This document shows, in pieces, positions 1-8,196 of a stretch of DNA of 64,000 nt. Within the stretch, counting starts at the first letter, position 1; every line of letters begins with the position of its first letter. The translations under genes were made by a program, and so were the position numbers. Source of the stretch: an uncultured bacterium (lineage in GTDB: Bacteria > Actinomycetota > Coriobacteriia > Coriobacteriales > Coriobacteriaceae). The DNA is taken from positions 1 through 64,000 of the forward strand of contig CAJMMA010000001.1 of NCBI GenBank assembly GCA_905214435.1, in the 5' to 3' direction. The notes under the pieces were generated by a model. The model had not been told where the DNA came from. It did no database searches and saw only the letters and a list, made by a program, of their open reading frames with translations.

Positions 1-1
1 C

Positions 2-64
2 GCCACCTCAATCGCCGAGATCGTCGACAACGCCCGCCCAAATCTCCTCATCGCCAGCGCTTAA
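2..64 (+). CDS. 3' end of an unidentified gene (partial)
   Basis: The first bases read as an open frame that enters from the left edge and ends at TAA (62-64); the last residues are IVDNARPNLLIASA. A strong hairpin terminator follows at once, which fits a genuine gene end. Too little protein is visible to name a family. Confidence 0.4.
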   Translation, partial: ATSIAEIVDNARPNLLIASA

Positions 65-67
65 ACA

Positions 68-100
68 AAAACCACCACAAAGGCACCTTTGTGGTGGTTT
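68..100. terminator. Bidirectional terminator
   Basis: The 13-bp arms AAACCACCACAAA and TTTGTGGTGGTTT flank a short loop, with A-rich and T-rich ends. It lies between the convergent ends of the partial left-edge gene and the flavodiiron gene and can serve both. Confidence 0.8.
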
Positions 101-123
101 GAGCGTTAAACGTGAGCGTATCG

Positions 124-1284
124 CTACTTGGAGAGCTCGTTAGCGAGGGCCTCAATCTGGGCGCGCGATGCGTCGCTGAGCGAACCTAGCACGGTCACCT
201 TGTTCTGCGTCAGGGTGATGTCCTTCATGCCCTCGAGCTCCTTGGTCATAACCTTGGCAGCGGCGGGCGCCCAGGAACCGGCCTCGACAAGCGCCACCGT
301 GCGGTTCTGGTAGGCATGCTCGGCGAGCGTATGGATGAAGGTGCTCATGAACGGGAAAATCTCGCCCTGATAGGTGATGGAAGCGAGTACCAGACGGTCA
401 TAGCGGAACGCATCCTCAACGGCCTCGGCCATGTCGTCGCGAGTCAGGTCAAAGACGGAAACCTTCTGGCCGCGGGCCTCGAGCGCAGATGCAAGCTCCT
501 CAACGGCAGCCTTCAGATGGCCATACACGCTTGCATAGGCAATCGTAATGCCCTCGTCCTCGGGCTGGTAGCTCGACCAGGTGTTGTAGGTGTCAAGGTA
601 ATAGCCCAGGTTCTCGGTCAGCACGGGGCCGTGAAGCGGGCAAATGATCTGGATGTCTAGGTCGGCGGCCTTCTTGAGCACGGCCTGCACAAACTTGCCG
701 AACTTGCCCACGATGCCAAAGTAGTAACGGCGCGCCTCACAGGCCCAACCTTCCGGATCCTCGATATCGTTGGCGCCAAACTTGCCAAAGCCGTCGGCGC
801 TAAAGAGCACCTTGTCAGTGGACTCGTAAGAGAAAAGCACCTCGGGCCAATGAACGTTGGGGGCGCCGACAAAGGTTAGGCTGTGGCCGCCCAGGTCGAG
901 CACGTCACCCTCTTTGACGACCATCTTGCGCTCGGGGAAATCGGTGCCAAAGTAGTTGACCATCATGCGGAAAGCGCCCATGCTGGCCACAATCTGGGCC
1001 TGGGGATAGCGCTCCATAAAGGCGACGATGCCAGCGGAGTGGTCGGGCTCCATATGATGAACGACCAGGTAATCGGGCGTACGGCCATCGAGCACGGATT
1101 CGAGGTTACCGAGCCACTCATCGACAAAACCACCGTCGACCGAATCGGCGACAGCGATCTTGTCGCCCAAGATAACGTAGCTGTTGTATGCCATACCGTT
1201 CTCGGACACATCGTACTGGCCCTCGAACAGGTCAATGTCGTGATCGTCGACGCCAACGTAGCGGATATCCTTGGTGATCTCCAT
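124..1284 (-). CDS. fprA: A-type flavodiiron protein (oxygen/NO reductase)
   Basis: Predicted 386-residue cytoplasmic flavodiiron protein, a family that reduces O2 to water or NO to N2O and protects anaerobes. The N-terminal metallo-beta-lactamase-like domain carries the di-iron ligands: the H-x-E-x-D-H motif in HHMEPDHSAG, the histidine in NVHWPEV and the histidine in PLHGPV. The C-terminal third, from about residue 245, is a flavodoxin domain that would bind FMN. No rubredoxin or reductase domain is fused, so electrons must come from a partner not seen here. The start is the ATG at 1284, preceded by AGGAGG at 1294-1299; the frame runs further upstream but lacks a better ribosome site. O2 versus NO preference cannot be judged from sequence. 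Confidence 0.9.
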   Translation of the reverse strand: MEITKDIRYVGVDDHDIDLFEGQYDVSENGMAYNSYVILGDKIAVADSVDGGFVDEWLGNLESVLDGRTPDYLVVHHMEPDHSAGIVAFMERYPQAQIVASMGAFRMMVNYFGTDFPERKMVVKEGDVLDLGGHSLTFVGAPNVHWPEVLFSYESTDKVLFSADGFGKFGANDIEDPEGWACEARRYYFGIVGKFGKFVQAVLKKAADLDIQIICPLHGPVLTENLGYYLDTYNTWSSYQPEDEGITIAYASVYGHLKAAVEELASALEARGQKVSVFDLTRDDMAEAVEDAFRYDRLVLASITYQGEIFPFMSTFIHTLAEHAYQNRTVALVEAGSWAPAAAKVMTKELEGMKDITLTQNKVTVLGSLSDASRAQIEALANELSK

Positions 1285-1413
1285 CAGGCAAAGCCTCCTA
1301 GATAGACAAAAGAGCCCGTCTATCATAGCACTCGGCTGCATCCCAACAGCCATCTGCCGGCATCCTTACCGATTGTTATTGAAATGCGATAAATCGCCGT
1401 TTACCAGCACAAA

Positions 1414-2445
1414 CTATGCGGGCGGTGCCGCCGTACTATGCCGAACGATGAGCTGACCGGGAATACGAATGGCAACGGTTTTGCCCGCCGTCCCCGCCTC
1501 GGGAACCGCATGCTCGAATACCTCGCGCCCACGCTGATGCAAGTCGAATCGAACGGTCGTGAGCTCGTTATGCGCGACAAAGTCGTCGAGTGAGTCATCG
1601 ACACCCACCACGCTCACGTCCTCGGGCACGCGCAGACCGCTATCACGCAGCGCGGCAATCGCGCCATTTGCCATCTGGTCGTTTGCCGCGTAAATCGCCG
1701 TCATGGTGCGATCGTGCTCGGCCAGATATCTGCCGGCCTCGTAACCGCTGTTGGCAGACCAGTCGCCCTCGAGCGGCTCTGCCGGCTCGATGTGTTTACG
1801 CTCGAGCGCATCCTGCCAACCGGCGCGACGAAATTGCTCGTCGACCGAGAACGACGGGCCGCCAATATAGCGAATCTGCTCGTGCCCCAGCTCAAACAGA
1901 TGGTCCATAAGCAACAGCGAGCAGCCGTAATGATCGGAGTCGACCGTAGTCACCCGCGGGTGCGCATACATGGTGACGATAACCGTGCCGATACCCGGTA
2001 ACGGATCAAACGTCTCAAAATCGGGCGCCATACGGCTCATGCCGATGATGATGCCGTCCACGGGCAGCGCGGCCATACGACGCGTTGCCTCGGCAAGCGA
2101 GAATTCCTCGGTCTTGGACATCTCGACCAGCGTGATGGCGCAATTATGCTCGCGAGCTGCGCTGGCGATGCCGTCGATCATTGAGAGGTTCCCAAACTTG
2201 GTGACATCGTTGACGCACAGACCGACCGAATGGTAACGGCCGTCGCGCAGCGAGCGACCGGCATAACTCGGACGGAAGCCGAGCTCCTGCATGGCGGCCT
2301 GCACGCGCTGGCGCGTCTGCTCGTTGACGTTAGGGAGGCCGTTGGCAACGCGCGAAACCGTCTGCTGCGAAACGCCAGCAGCGCGGGCGACGTCGGCCAT
2401 GGAGACCGGACGCGTACCTGTATCGTTGGACGGGCGCCTTACCAC
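1414..2445 (-). CDS. LacI/GalR-family repressor, probably of galKT
   Basis: Predicted 343-residue DNA-binding regulator. An N-terminal LacI helix-turn-helix (SMADVARAAGVSQQTVSRV) is followed by a hinge and a periplasmic-binding-protein-like sensor domain ending in DVSVVGVDDSLDDFV. It is divergent from galK, and the shared intergenic region holds three copies of GTTAACGTACTC, the size and CG-centred shape expected of LacI operators. I infer that it represses galKT and itself in response to a galactose-related ligand. The start is a GTG at 2445 with AGGTGA just upstream; an internal ATG at residue 16 is possible. It is a diverged paralogue of the LacI-type regulator at 11505-12509. Confidence 0.88.
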   Translation of the reverse strand: MVRRPSNDTGTRPVSMADVARAAGVSQQTVSRVANGLPNVNEQTRQRVQAAMQELGFRPSYAGRSLRDGRYHSVGLCVNDVTKFGNLSMIDGIASAAREHNCAITLVEMSKTEEFSLAEATRRMAALPVDGIIIGMSRMAPDFETFDPLPGIGTVIVTMYAHPRVTTVDSDHYGCSLLLMDHLFELGHEQIRYIGGPSFSVDEQFRRAGWQDALERKHIEPAEPLEGDWSANSGYEAGRYLAEHDRTMTAIYAANDQMANGAIAALRDSGLRVPEDVSVVGVDDSLDDFVAHNELTTVRFDLHQRGREVFEHAVPEAGTAGKTVAIRIPGQLIVRHSTAAPPA

Positions 2446-2539
2446 AGGATCACCTTCACCCTCGCGAGATCTGAATAGCGTGCATGCCGGCCCGGGCAGA
2501 AATACGCCCCGCGCCGAAGCCCGCTATCGTCGGACGCAT

Positions 2540-2551
2540 GTTAACGTACTC
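2540..2551 (+). promoter_or_regulatory. Candidate operator 1 of the galactose LacI regulator
   Basis: GTTAACGTACTC, an imperfect palindrome centred on CG as in LacI-family sites. Identical 12-mers occur at 2663-2674 (opposite strand) and 2727-2738, all inside the regulator/galK divergent promoter region. Confidence 0.6.
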
Positions 2552-2600
2552 TACTTTTTCAATCCGCAACTCTTCTGCTCTATAAGTCCATACGGCAATA

Positions 2601-2610
2601 CCGTTCACGG
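2601..2610 (+). promoter_or_regulatory. CCGTTCACGG motif, galactose promoter region
   Basis: One of four exact copies of CCGTTCACGG in the window, all in intergenic regions ahead of sugar operons (also 9386, 11434 on the other strand, and 33739). The fuller form ACCGT-TC-ACGGT is a small palindrome. The binding protein is unknown. Confidence 0.5.
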
Positions 2611-2662
2611 CTTGATTTCTACCGATTACCAGATTCTCAAAAAGTGATAAGTGTTGTGTTAT

Positions 2663-2674
2663 GAGTACGTTAAC
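2663..2674 (-). promoter_or_regulatory. Candidate operator 2 of the galactose LacI regulator
   Basis: The same 12-mer as at 2540-2551, on the minus strand (plus strand reads GAGTACGTTAAC). Three exact copies within 200 bp make chance unlikely. Confidence 0.6.
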
Positions 2675-2726
2675 ATAGCCCGTAACGTGCGGCATCGTAG
2701 ATGCTGAGTTTATGCCACTTCAGATT

Positions 2727-2738
2727 GTTAACGTACTC
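2727..2738 (+). promoter_or_regulatory. Candidate operator 3 of the galactose LacI regulator
   Basis: Third exact GTTAACGTACTC, centred about 50 bp before the galK start codon, a position that suits repression of galKT. Confidence 0.6.
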
Positions 2739-2783
2739 ACTACGACGGAAAACTCGTCAGTATGCGCCAAGGAAAGGACCCTC

Positions 2784-3989
2784 ATGACCACCCCCGACGA
2801 AAAGACACTCGCCACGCTCACCAAGCTGTTTGAGGAGGAGTTTGGCCCCATCGGCGATCGCCAGGTGCTCTATGTGCACGCGCCCGGCCGTTCCGAGATC
2901 AGCGGCAACCACACCGATCACGAGGGCGGTCACGTTATCGCCGGCTCGCTCGATGTCGCCGTCGACGGCATTGCCGTGGCGACCGATTCCAACAAGGTTC
3001 GCGTCGCCGACGAGGGCTATCCTACGTTTGAGATCACGCTCGACACGCTGGATATTCAAGAGTCCGAGAAGGGCACGTCCGCAAGCCTCGTGCGCGGTAT
3101 GGCCCACGAAATCGCTGCTCTGGGCGTTGAGCCCCAGGGCTTCGACTTTGCCTTTACCTGCTCCGTCCCCTCGGGTGGCGGCCTTTCTAGCTCCGCCGCT
3201 GTCGAGGCGGCTTACGGCCGCGCCATGGAGACGCTCTGGGGCGCGCCCGCCATTGAGCCCGTCGCGCTCGCCCAGATGAGCCAGCGCACCGAGAACAACT
3301 ATTACGGCAAGCCCTGCGGTCTTATGGATCAGGCGGCTGTGTGCCTGGGCGGCCTCGCCTACATGGACTTTGAGGATCAGGCTCAGCCTAAGACCCAGAA
3401 GCTCGAGCTCAACTTTGAGGATCACGGCTATGCGCTCGTGCTCGTTAAGGTTGGCGCCGACCATGTGGCGGCTACCGACGACTACGCCGCCGTTCCGCGC
3501 GAGATGCAGGACGTCGCCGCCGAGTTTGGCAAGGCACGCCTGTGCGAGGTCAACGTTGCCAACTTTGACGCCAAGCTCCCCGAGCTGCGCGCCAAGCTGG
3601 GCGACCGCGCTTGCCTGCGTGCCGTTCACTACTGGTACGAGAACGGCCTGGTCGACAAGCGCTGGGCAGCCCTGAACGCTGGCGACATTGACCAGTTCCT
3701 GGTCCTGACGCGCGAGTCCGGCGCCAGCTCTGCCATGTACCTGCAGAATGTTGTTGCCAAGCTGGGTTCCGAGCAGCCTTCCATGTATGCCCTGGCGCTG
3801 GCCGAGCACGTGCTCGACGGCCGCGGCGCCGTCCGTATCCACGGTGGCGGCTTTGGTGGCACCATCCAGGCCTTCGTGCCGCTCGATCTGGTCGACACCT
3901 TCATTGCCAAGATGAACGGCTGGCTGGGCGAGGGCTCTGCCCGTCACTACGCCATCTCTGACAAGGGGGCTTACGCGGCATGGCTGTAA
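2784..3989 (+). CDS. galK: Galactokinase
   Basis: Predicted 401-residue GHMP-family kinase that makes galactose-1-phosphate from galactose and ATP, the first committed step of the Leloir pathway. All three family motifs are present: the galactokinase signature GRSEISGNHTDHEGG near residue 33, the ATP-binding PSGGGLSSSAAVE near residue 130, and the C-terminal HGGGFGGTIQAF. The ATG at 2784 follows AAGGAAAGG at 2769-2777; an upstream in-frame ATG at 2712 would cross candidate operator 3. The stop overlaps the start of galT, so the two are translationally coupled. Confidence 0.96.
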   Translation: MTTPDEKTLATLTKLFEEEFGPIGDRQVLYVHAPGRSEISGNHTDHEGGHVIAGSLDVAVDGIAVATDSNKVRVADEGYPTFEITLDTLDIQESEKGTSASLVRGMAHEIAALGVEPQGFDFAFTCSVPSGGGLSSSAAVEAAYGRAMETLWGAPAIEPVALAQMSQRTENNYYGKPCGLMDQAAVCLGGLAYMDFEDQAQPKTQKLELNFEDHGYALVLVKVGADHVAATDDYAAVPREMQDVAAEFGKARLCEVNVANFDAKLPELRAKLGDRACLRAVHYWYENGLVDKRWAALNAGDIDQFLVLTRESGASSAMYLQNVVAKLGSEQPSMYALALAEHVLDGRGAVRIHGGGFGGTIQAFVPLDLVDTFIAKMNGWLGEGSARHYAISDKGAYAAWL

Positions 3990-5608
3990 TGACTGACGTG
4001 CGAGAGGCCGCGCAGAACCTGATCGAGTACGCCATCCACCGATCGATGATCGGCCAGGACGACCGGATCTGGGCATACAACACCATTTTGGAGTGCATCG
4101 GCGCCACGGGTCCCGCACTCGATATGGCCTGGGCGCTCCAGGTTGAGAAACTCTCGCTCTTGCACCCCAATACCCTGCCCGACTTTGATCTTGAAGGCAC
4201 GCTTGCCGCGCTTTCCGAGGCCGCCGTTACCAACGGTGCCGCCGAGGACACGGCGTCAGGCCGCGACCGCATCGCCATGCGCATCATGGGTGCGCTCATG
4301 CCGAGGCCTTCGGTTGTAAACGAGGAGTTCAACGGACGCATGGGCGTCAACGAGCCCCGCGCCGCGACCGACTGGTTCTACGGCCTGTGCTGCGACGCCG
4401 GCTACGTGCGCCGTGCCGCCATCGCGCGCAACATCAAATGGAGCACCCCCACCAACTGGGGCGATCTTGAGATCACCATCAACCTCTCCAAGCCTGAGAA
4501 GGACCCACGCGATATCGCCGCGGCTGGTGCCGCAAAGAACACGGGCGAGAAGTATCCCGCCTGCCAGCTCTGCATCGAAAACGAGGGCTATCCCGGACGC
4601 TCCGCCGCAGCCGACGGCGGCGCTCACCCCGCTCGCCAGAACCTGCGCATTATCCCCATCCAGCTCAACGGCGAGCGCTGGGGTTTCCAGTACAGCCCGT
4701 ACGCGTACTTTAACGAGCATTGCATTGCCATGAGCTCCGAGCATCGTCCGATGCACGTCGACCGCAAGGGCCTGACCTGCCTGCTCGACTTTGTGGACCT
4801 GTTCCCGCATTACTTCATCGGCTCCAACGCCGACCTGCCTATCGTGGGCGGCTCGATTCTGTCGCACGACCACTTCCAGGGTGGCGCGCACGAGTTCCCC
4901 ATGATGCACGCCGCCGAGGTCTCGCAGTTTAGCGTGCCCGGTTTTAACCAGGTCAGCGGCACCGTGCTGCAGTGGCCGCTCTCGGTGCTGCGCCTGCGCT
5001 CGCACGACCGCGCCCAGCTGCTCGATGCCGCCGAGAAGATTATCCTCGCCTGGCGCGAGTGGACCGATGAGTCGGTGGGCGTCATCGCACGCACAGCCGA
5101 TGGCGTGGCGCACAACACCGTGACGCCCGTCATCCGCCGCGTCGACTCCCGCGGCAATGCCGGAGGCGAGATCTACGAGGCCTACTTGGCGCTTCGCTGC
5201 AACATCACGACCGACGAGCATCCGCTGGGCGTGTTCCACCCGCATGCCGAGTACCACCATATTAAAAAGGAGAACATCGGCCTGATCGAGGTCATGGGCC
5301 TGGCCATTTTGCCGCCGCGTCTGGTTCCCGAGCTCGGCGCTGTCCGCGAGCACCTGCTGGCGGCCAAAGCCGATACCAGCTACGACCTTGCCGGCGCGCT
5401 CGAGGGCGACGACCTCTGCCGTAGCCATGCCGCGTGGGCCGAGGATGTCTATGCCCGCCGCGCCGACGAGCTTACGGCGGATAGCGCCATCGGCATCCTG
5501 CACGAGGAAGTCGGCGTAGTGTTTGGCCACGTGCTCGACAACGCCGGCGTCTTTAAGTGGGACGAAGCCGGCCGCGCCGCCCAGCAGCGCTTTATCGACT
5601 CACTGTAA
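3980..5608 (+). CDS. galT: UDP-glucose--hexose-1-phosphate uridylyltransferase, class 2
   Basis: Predicted 542-residue GalT of the long type common in Firmicutes and Coriobacteria. It exchanges UMP between UDP-glucose and galactose-1-phosphate. Family segments include MRIMGALMPRPSVVNEEF, the region ending FIGSNADLPIVGGSILSHDHFQGG, and HPHAEYHHIKKENIGLIEVMG. The ATG at 3980 has AGGGGG ten bases upstream and overlaps the galK stop by ten bases. A second ATG at 3989 overlaps that stop as TAATG and is an alternative start. galK and galT form a two-gene unit ending at the terminator near 5655; no galE is visible in the window. Confidence 0.95.
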   Translation: MAVMTDVREAAQNLIEYAIHRSMIGQDDRIWAYNTILECIGATGPALDMAWALQVEKLSLLHPNTLPDFDLEGTLAALSEAAVTNGAAEDTASGRDRIAMRIMGALMPRPSVVNEEFNGRMGVNEPRAATDWFYGLCCDAGYVRRAAIARNIKWSTPTNWGDLEITINLSKPEKDPRDIAAAGAAKNTGEKYPACQLCIENEGYPGRSAAADGGAHPARQNLRIIPIQLNGERWGFQYSPYAYFNEHCIAMSSEHRPMHVDRKGLTCLLDFVDLFPHYFIGSNADLPIVGGSILSHDHFQGGAHEFPMMHAAEVSQFSVPGFNQVSGTVLQWPLSVLRLRSHDRAQLLDAAEKIILAWREWTDESVGVIARTADGVAHNTVTPVIRRVDSRGNAGGEIYEAYLALRCNITTDEHPLGVFHPHAEYHHIKKENIGLIEVMGLAILPPRLVPELGAVREHLLAAKADTSYDLAGALEGDDLCRSHAAWAEDVYARRADELTADSAIGILHEEVGVVFGHVLDNAGVFKWDEAGRAAQQRFIDSL

Positions 5609-5636
5609 TGATCCCTTGGGGACGGAGGAAAACGGA
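5609..5636 (+). repeat. 28-bp repeat, copy 1
   Basis: The 28 bases directly after the galT stop recur exactly, inverted, at 21405-21432, where the sequence abuts the stop codon of the orphan EIIB gene. The core is GGGGACGGAGGAAAACGGA. A looser relative (GGGGACGGGAAAAGCGG) lies near 10820. Confidence 0.75.
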
Positions 5637-5654
5637 CTATTTCGTCTTCAAGAC

Positions 5655-5696
5655 AACGGCGCCCGCCGGCAACATCGCCGACGGGCGCCGTTTTTG
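5655..5696 (+). terminator. galKT terminator
   Basis: Arms AACGGCGCCCG (5655-5665) and CGGGCGCCGTT (5682-5692) pair perfectly and are followed by a T run. Confidence 0.85.
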
Positions 5697-5704
5697 AGTG
5701 TAGC

Positions 5705-5752
5705 CATTGGGGACGTTCTTAAACGACCAGTCATTAAAGAACGTCCCCAATG
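5705..5752. repeat. GGGAC-type palindrome, copy 1
   Basis: Perfect 16-bp inverted repeat: CATTGGGGACGTTCTT (5705-5720) against AAGAACGTCCCCAATG (5737-5752). The loop contains AGTCATT, which echoes the outer flank. It belongs with 49196-49260 and 50333-50390: similar core, different arm ends. Confidence 0.75.
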
Positions 5753-5797
5753 ACTACCCCAAGTGACAACCACGGCGACGCCGATGTTTGGCAACGA

Positions 5798-5943
5798 CAG
5801 CGAGCGGGCCGCATTTGAGACAAGGTGACGCGAAACGAAAGGGCGCTGACCTTCTGGTCGCGCCCTTGAAGTTGAACGTCAGATTGTCCAAATGCGGCCC
5901 GCGCAGCGTCGAGCCGTTACGCGGGTTGGTAAACCCGCGTAAC
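5798..5943 (-). repeat. Structured element with covarying stem, copy 1 (3' of lacC1)
   Basis: On the minus strand, directly after the lacC1 stop, comes a hairpin GTTACGCGGGT/ACCCGCGTAAC (5916-5943), then a longer stem GCGGGCCGCATTT (5804-5816) with AAATGCGGCCCGC (5890-5902) enclosing an inner hairpin at 5840-5866. The flanks CAGCGAGCG and CGCAGCGTCGA and the first hairpin are shared with 8045-8192, while the long stem has a different sequence that still pairs. The rest of 5753-5944 shows no gene. Confidence 0.7.
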
Positions 5944-5944
5944 C

Positions 5945-6880
5945 TTAAAGCTCAGTTACCTTAACGTTGTTGAAGATTTCATCCCAGCGGTCCATGACCA
6001 GGTGGCCGGTCTTGGGATCCATGGCGTTGAGCTTACCGCAGGTATTGGCGGTCTTGAGCACCGTGACGTCGTCGGCACCAGCAGCAATGGCATGCGCAAA
6101 ACCGGCGATGGTCGAGTCGCCGGAACCCGTTGCGTTCACAGCCGCAATCGCGGGCGTCTTGGCGCGGAACGCGCGACCCTCATGGAAGCCCACCGAACCG
6201 GCAGCGCCCATCGAAACGACAACCCAGGGGATACCGGCAAAGCGGCCATCGGCGGCAAGCGCCTCGCGCAGGGCATCGACATCATCGGTCGTAAAGGACG
6301 TACCCAGCAGGCCGTTAATCTCGGTCAGGTTGGGTTTTACGAGCTCAGGCTTAGCGTCGGACTCCAGCGCGGCCTCCAGCGATGCACCCGAGGTATCGAG
6401 CAGCACCTTGGCGCCCGCCTCCTCGGCGATCTTGACGAGCTCGGCATAGTAGCCGGCATCGACGCCACGCGGCAGCGAGCCCGAAAGCGTCACAACGTCC
6501 GCCTTCGCCGCGAGTTCGGCGAACTTGGCCGTAAAGGCCTCGAGCTCGGCCGGGGCGATCTGCGGGCCGCTCTCCAGCAGCTCGGTCTGATTACCCTCGT
6601 GCAGAATATTCAGGCAAATGCGCGTCTCACCGGCGATGGGCACAAAGTCGTTCTTGACGCCGTCGGCATCCATAAGCTCGGCCATATAGGCACCCATGTG
6701 GCCGCCGAGCAGGCCGGTCGCGAGCACATCGTCGCCCAACTGCAGCAGCACACGGCTCACGTTGAGGCCCTTGCCGCCAGCGGTCTTTTCAGGCGTCACG
6801 CGGTTCACGTCGTCGATGATCAGCTTGTCGAGTTGATAGCGCGTATCGATCGACGGGTTCATGGTAACGGTCAGAATCAT
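5945..6880 (-). CDS. lacC: Tagatose-6-phosphate kinase, copy 1 (lactose branch)
   Basis: Predicted 311-residue PfkB-family kinase that phosphorylates tagatose-6-phosphate at C1. Seen: N-terminal MILTVTMNPSIDTRY, the glycine-rich GGKGLNVSRVL, and the C-terminal ATP/anion-hole signature NATGSGDSTIAGF. The ending CGKLNAMDPKTGH is like LacC rather than fructose-1-phosphate kinase. Start ATG at 6880 has AGGAG upstream. It is last in lacA-lacB-lacX-lacC, which supports the lactose/galactose-6-phosphate role; a fructose-1-phosphate activity cannot be excluded. A close paralogue is at 24149-25084. Confidence 0.85.
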   Translation of the reverse strand: MILTVTMNPSIDTRYQLDKLIIDDVNRVTPEKTAGGKGLNVSRVLLQLGDDVLATGLLGGHMGAYMAELMDADGVKNDFVPIAGETRICLNILHEGNQTELLESGPQIAPAELEAFTAKFAELAAKADVVTLSGSLPRGVDAGYYAELVKIAEEAGAKVLLDTSGASLEAALESDAKPELVKPNLTEINGLLGTSFTTDDVDALREALAADGRFAGIPWVVVSMGAAGSVGFHEGRAFRAKTPAIAAVNATGSGDSTIAGFAHAIAAGADDVTVLKTANTCGKLNAMDPKTGHLVMDRWDEIFNNVKVTEL

Positions 6881-6936
6881 GTTGAACTCCTGTTTCCGGG
6901 GCACGACACGCGCGGCCCCAAACATACGATAACTCG

Positions 6937-7818
6937 TTAAAGGATCTCGATCTCAAAGCCGCGGATGACGGTCTCCCCTGGCTTGGCCACCAGGCAGCCA
7001 CGCTTGTGCTCCAGAATATCGTCCTCGTCGGAGCAGGTGGACAGACCACCCCACGGCTCAACTGCCACAAAGTCGCCCTCGGGCTTGCTCCACACAATCA
7101 GGTACGGCATATCGGGGAACGTCAGGCGCACGCCCTTGTCCTCGGTTTTCTTGGTCAGCGTAACCACGCGGCTCTCGAGCACGTCAAAGATGGTCTCCGC
7201 GAAGTCGAAGAGTTCGTGGGTAAGCGGCAGGTTCTGGCCGATCATGGGGTTCTTGCTGCGATGCTCAACATCAATCAGGCCCGTCGAGGGAACGGCGGTA
7301 CAGAGCTCGGTGGCCTCGCACCGCTCAAAACGAAGCTCATAGTCGTCATAGGACTCGCCCTCGTCGAGCGGGCACTTAAAGCCGGGGTGACCACCCACAA
7401 AGAACGGCATGTCCTCGGTGCCCTCATTGGTCACCTCGTACGACACGGCCACCTTTTCCGAATCGATCGTGTAACGAGCAACGATCTTAAACGGATACGG
7501 GTACTGCTCGAGCAACTCGGCATGGTCGGCAGAGCTTAGGCTCAGCGCAACCATGTTGTCGCCCTGCTCCTCGAGCTTCCACTCCTGTTTGCGCGCAAAG
7601 CCGTGGCGAGCGAGCTTGACCTCGCGGCCGCCCATGGTCATCGCGCGGCCGTCACGAAGGCCACCGCAGATCGGGAAGCAAATGGGTGCCTGGCCCGACC
7701 AGACCGAAGGATCGCCCTGCCACAGGTACTCGCGACCGCTGGCTTTAATCGAAGTGAACGATCCGCCAGCCGTGCTCAGCGCCACACGAATAGAACCGTT
7801 ATCAAGAACAAACTCCAT
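6937..7818 (-). CDS. lacX: LacX-like aldose 1-epimerase family protein, copy 1
   Basis: Predicted 293-residue protein of the galactose mutarotase fold, LacX-like subgroup. Typical segments are REYLWQGDPSVWSGQAPICF, KLARHGFARKQEW and the ligand-side GGHPGFKCPLDEGE. LacX homologues accompany lactose PTS operons in lactococci, but their exact substrate is unsettled; anomerisation of a phosphorylated or free sugar is likely. Start ATG at 7818 is preceded by GGAAGG; an upstream start at 7851 is less supported. It lies between lacB and lacC, and the same lacX-lacC order is repeated at 24149-26025. Confidence 0.8.
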   Translation of the reverse strand: MEFVLDNGSIRVALSTAGGSFTSIKASGREYLWQGDPSVWSGQAPICFPICGGLRDGRAMTMGGREVKLARHGFARKQEWKLEEQGDNMVALSLSSADHAELLEQYPYPFKIVARYTIDSEKVAVSYEVTNEGTEDMPFFVGGHPGFKCPLDEGESYDDYELRFERCEATELCTAVPSTGLIDVEHRSKNPMIGQNLPLTHELFDFAETIFDVLESRVVTLTKKTEDKGVRLTFPDMPYLIVWSKPEGDFVAVEPWGGLSTCSDEDDILEHKRGCLVAKPGETVIRGFEIEIL

Positions 7819-8044
7819 AGGAGCCTTCCCTTTCTTACGACAGCCCGCCAAGTCAATAGGGCTGATAGAAAACCGGCCCGCGCCCCCTCACAGAAACGCG
7901 AGCCGTCAATTGAAAAGCTGCAGAATGCCGGGTACCGCCTGGAGCGAAGCACTCAAGCTCAGCAAGCAAACGTGTTATCGGAGCAGCTAGCCGAATCAGA
8001 ACGCTTCCCAACAACAGCGGTAACCCTGCTGGTACCCCCTACGT

Positions 8045-8192
8045 CAGCGAGCGGCGCTCAGGTGCCCCAGGTCGCCGCGAAAGAGGAGCGACGCGTACTT
8101 CATGTACGCGAGCGACGGTTTGAGCGGCGAGATGGGGTGCCTGAGCGCCGCGCAGCGTCGACCCGTTACGCGGTTTGGCAAAACCGCGTAAC
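8045..8192 (-). repeat. Structured element with covarying stem, copy 2 (3' of lacB)
   Basis: Second copy of the element at 5798-5943. Just after the lacB stop is the hairpin GTTACGCGGTTT/AAACCGCGTAAC (8165-8192), then a long stem GCGGCGCTCAGGTGCCCC (8051-8068) with 8134-8151 (16 of 18 pairs) and inner hairpins GCCGC/GCGGC and CGCGTAC/GTACGCG. The flanks match copy 1; the stem sequence does not, yet it pairs. Nothing gene-like is seen in 7819-8044. Confidence 0.7.
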
Positions 8193-8196
8193 CTCC

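Noticed and set aside
2757..4118. Minus-strand open frame of 453 codons opposite galK
   Set aside because: galK is unmistakable on the plus strand; the antisense product has no motif.
7819..8044. T-box-like word (CAGGCGGTACCCGGC on the minus strand) before lacX
   Set aside because: It deviates from the T-box consensus, no specifier loop can be read, and an aldose epimerase is not a T-box target.
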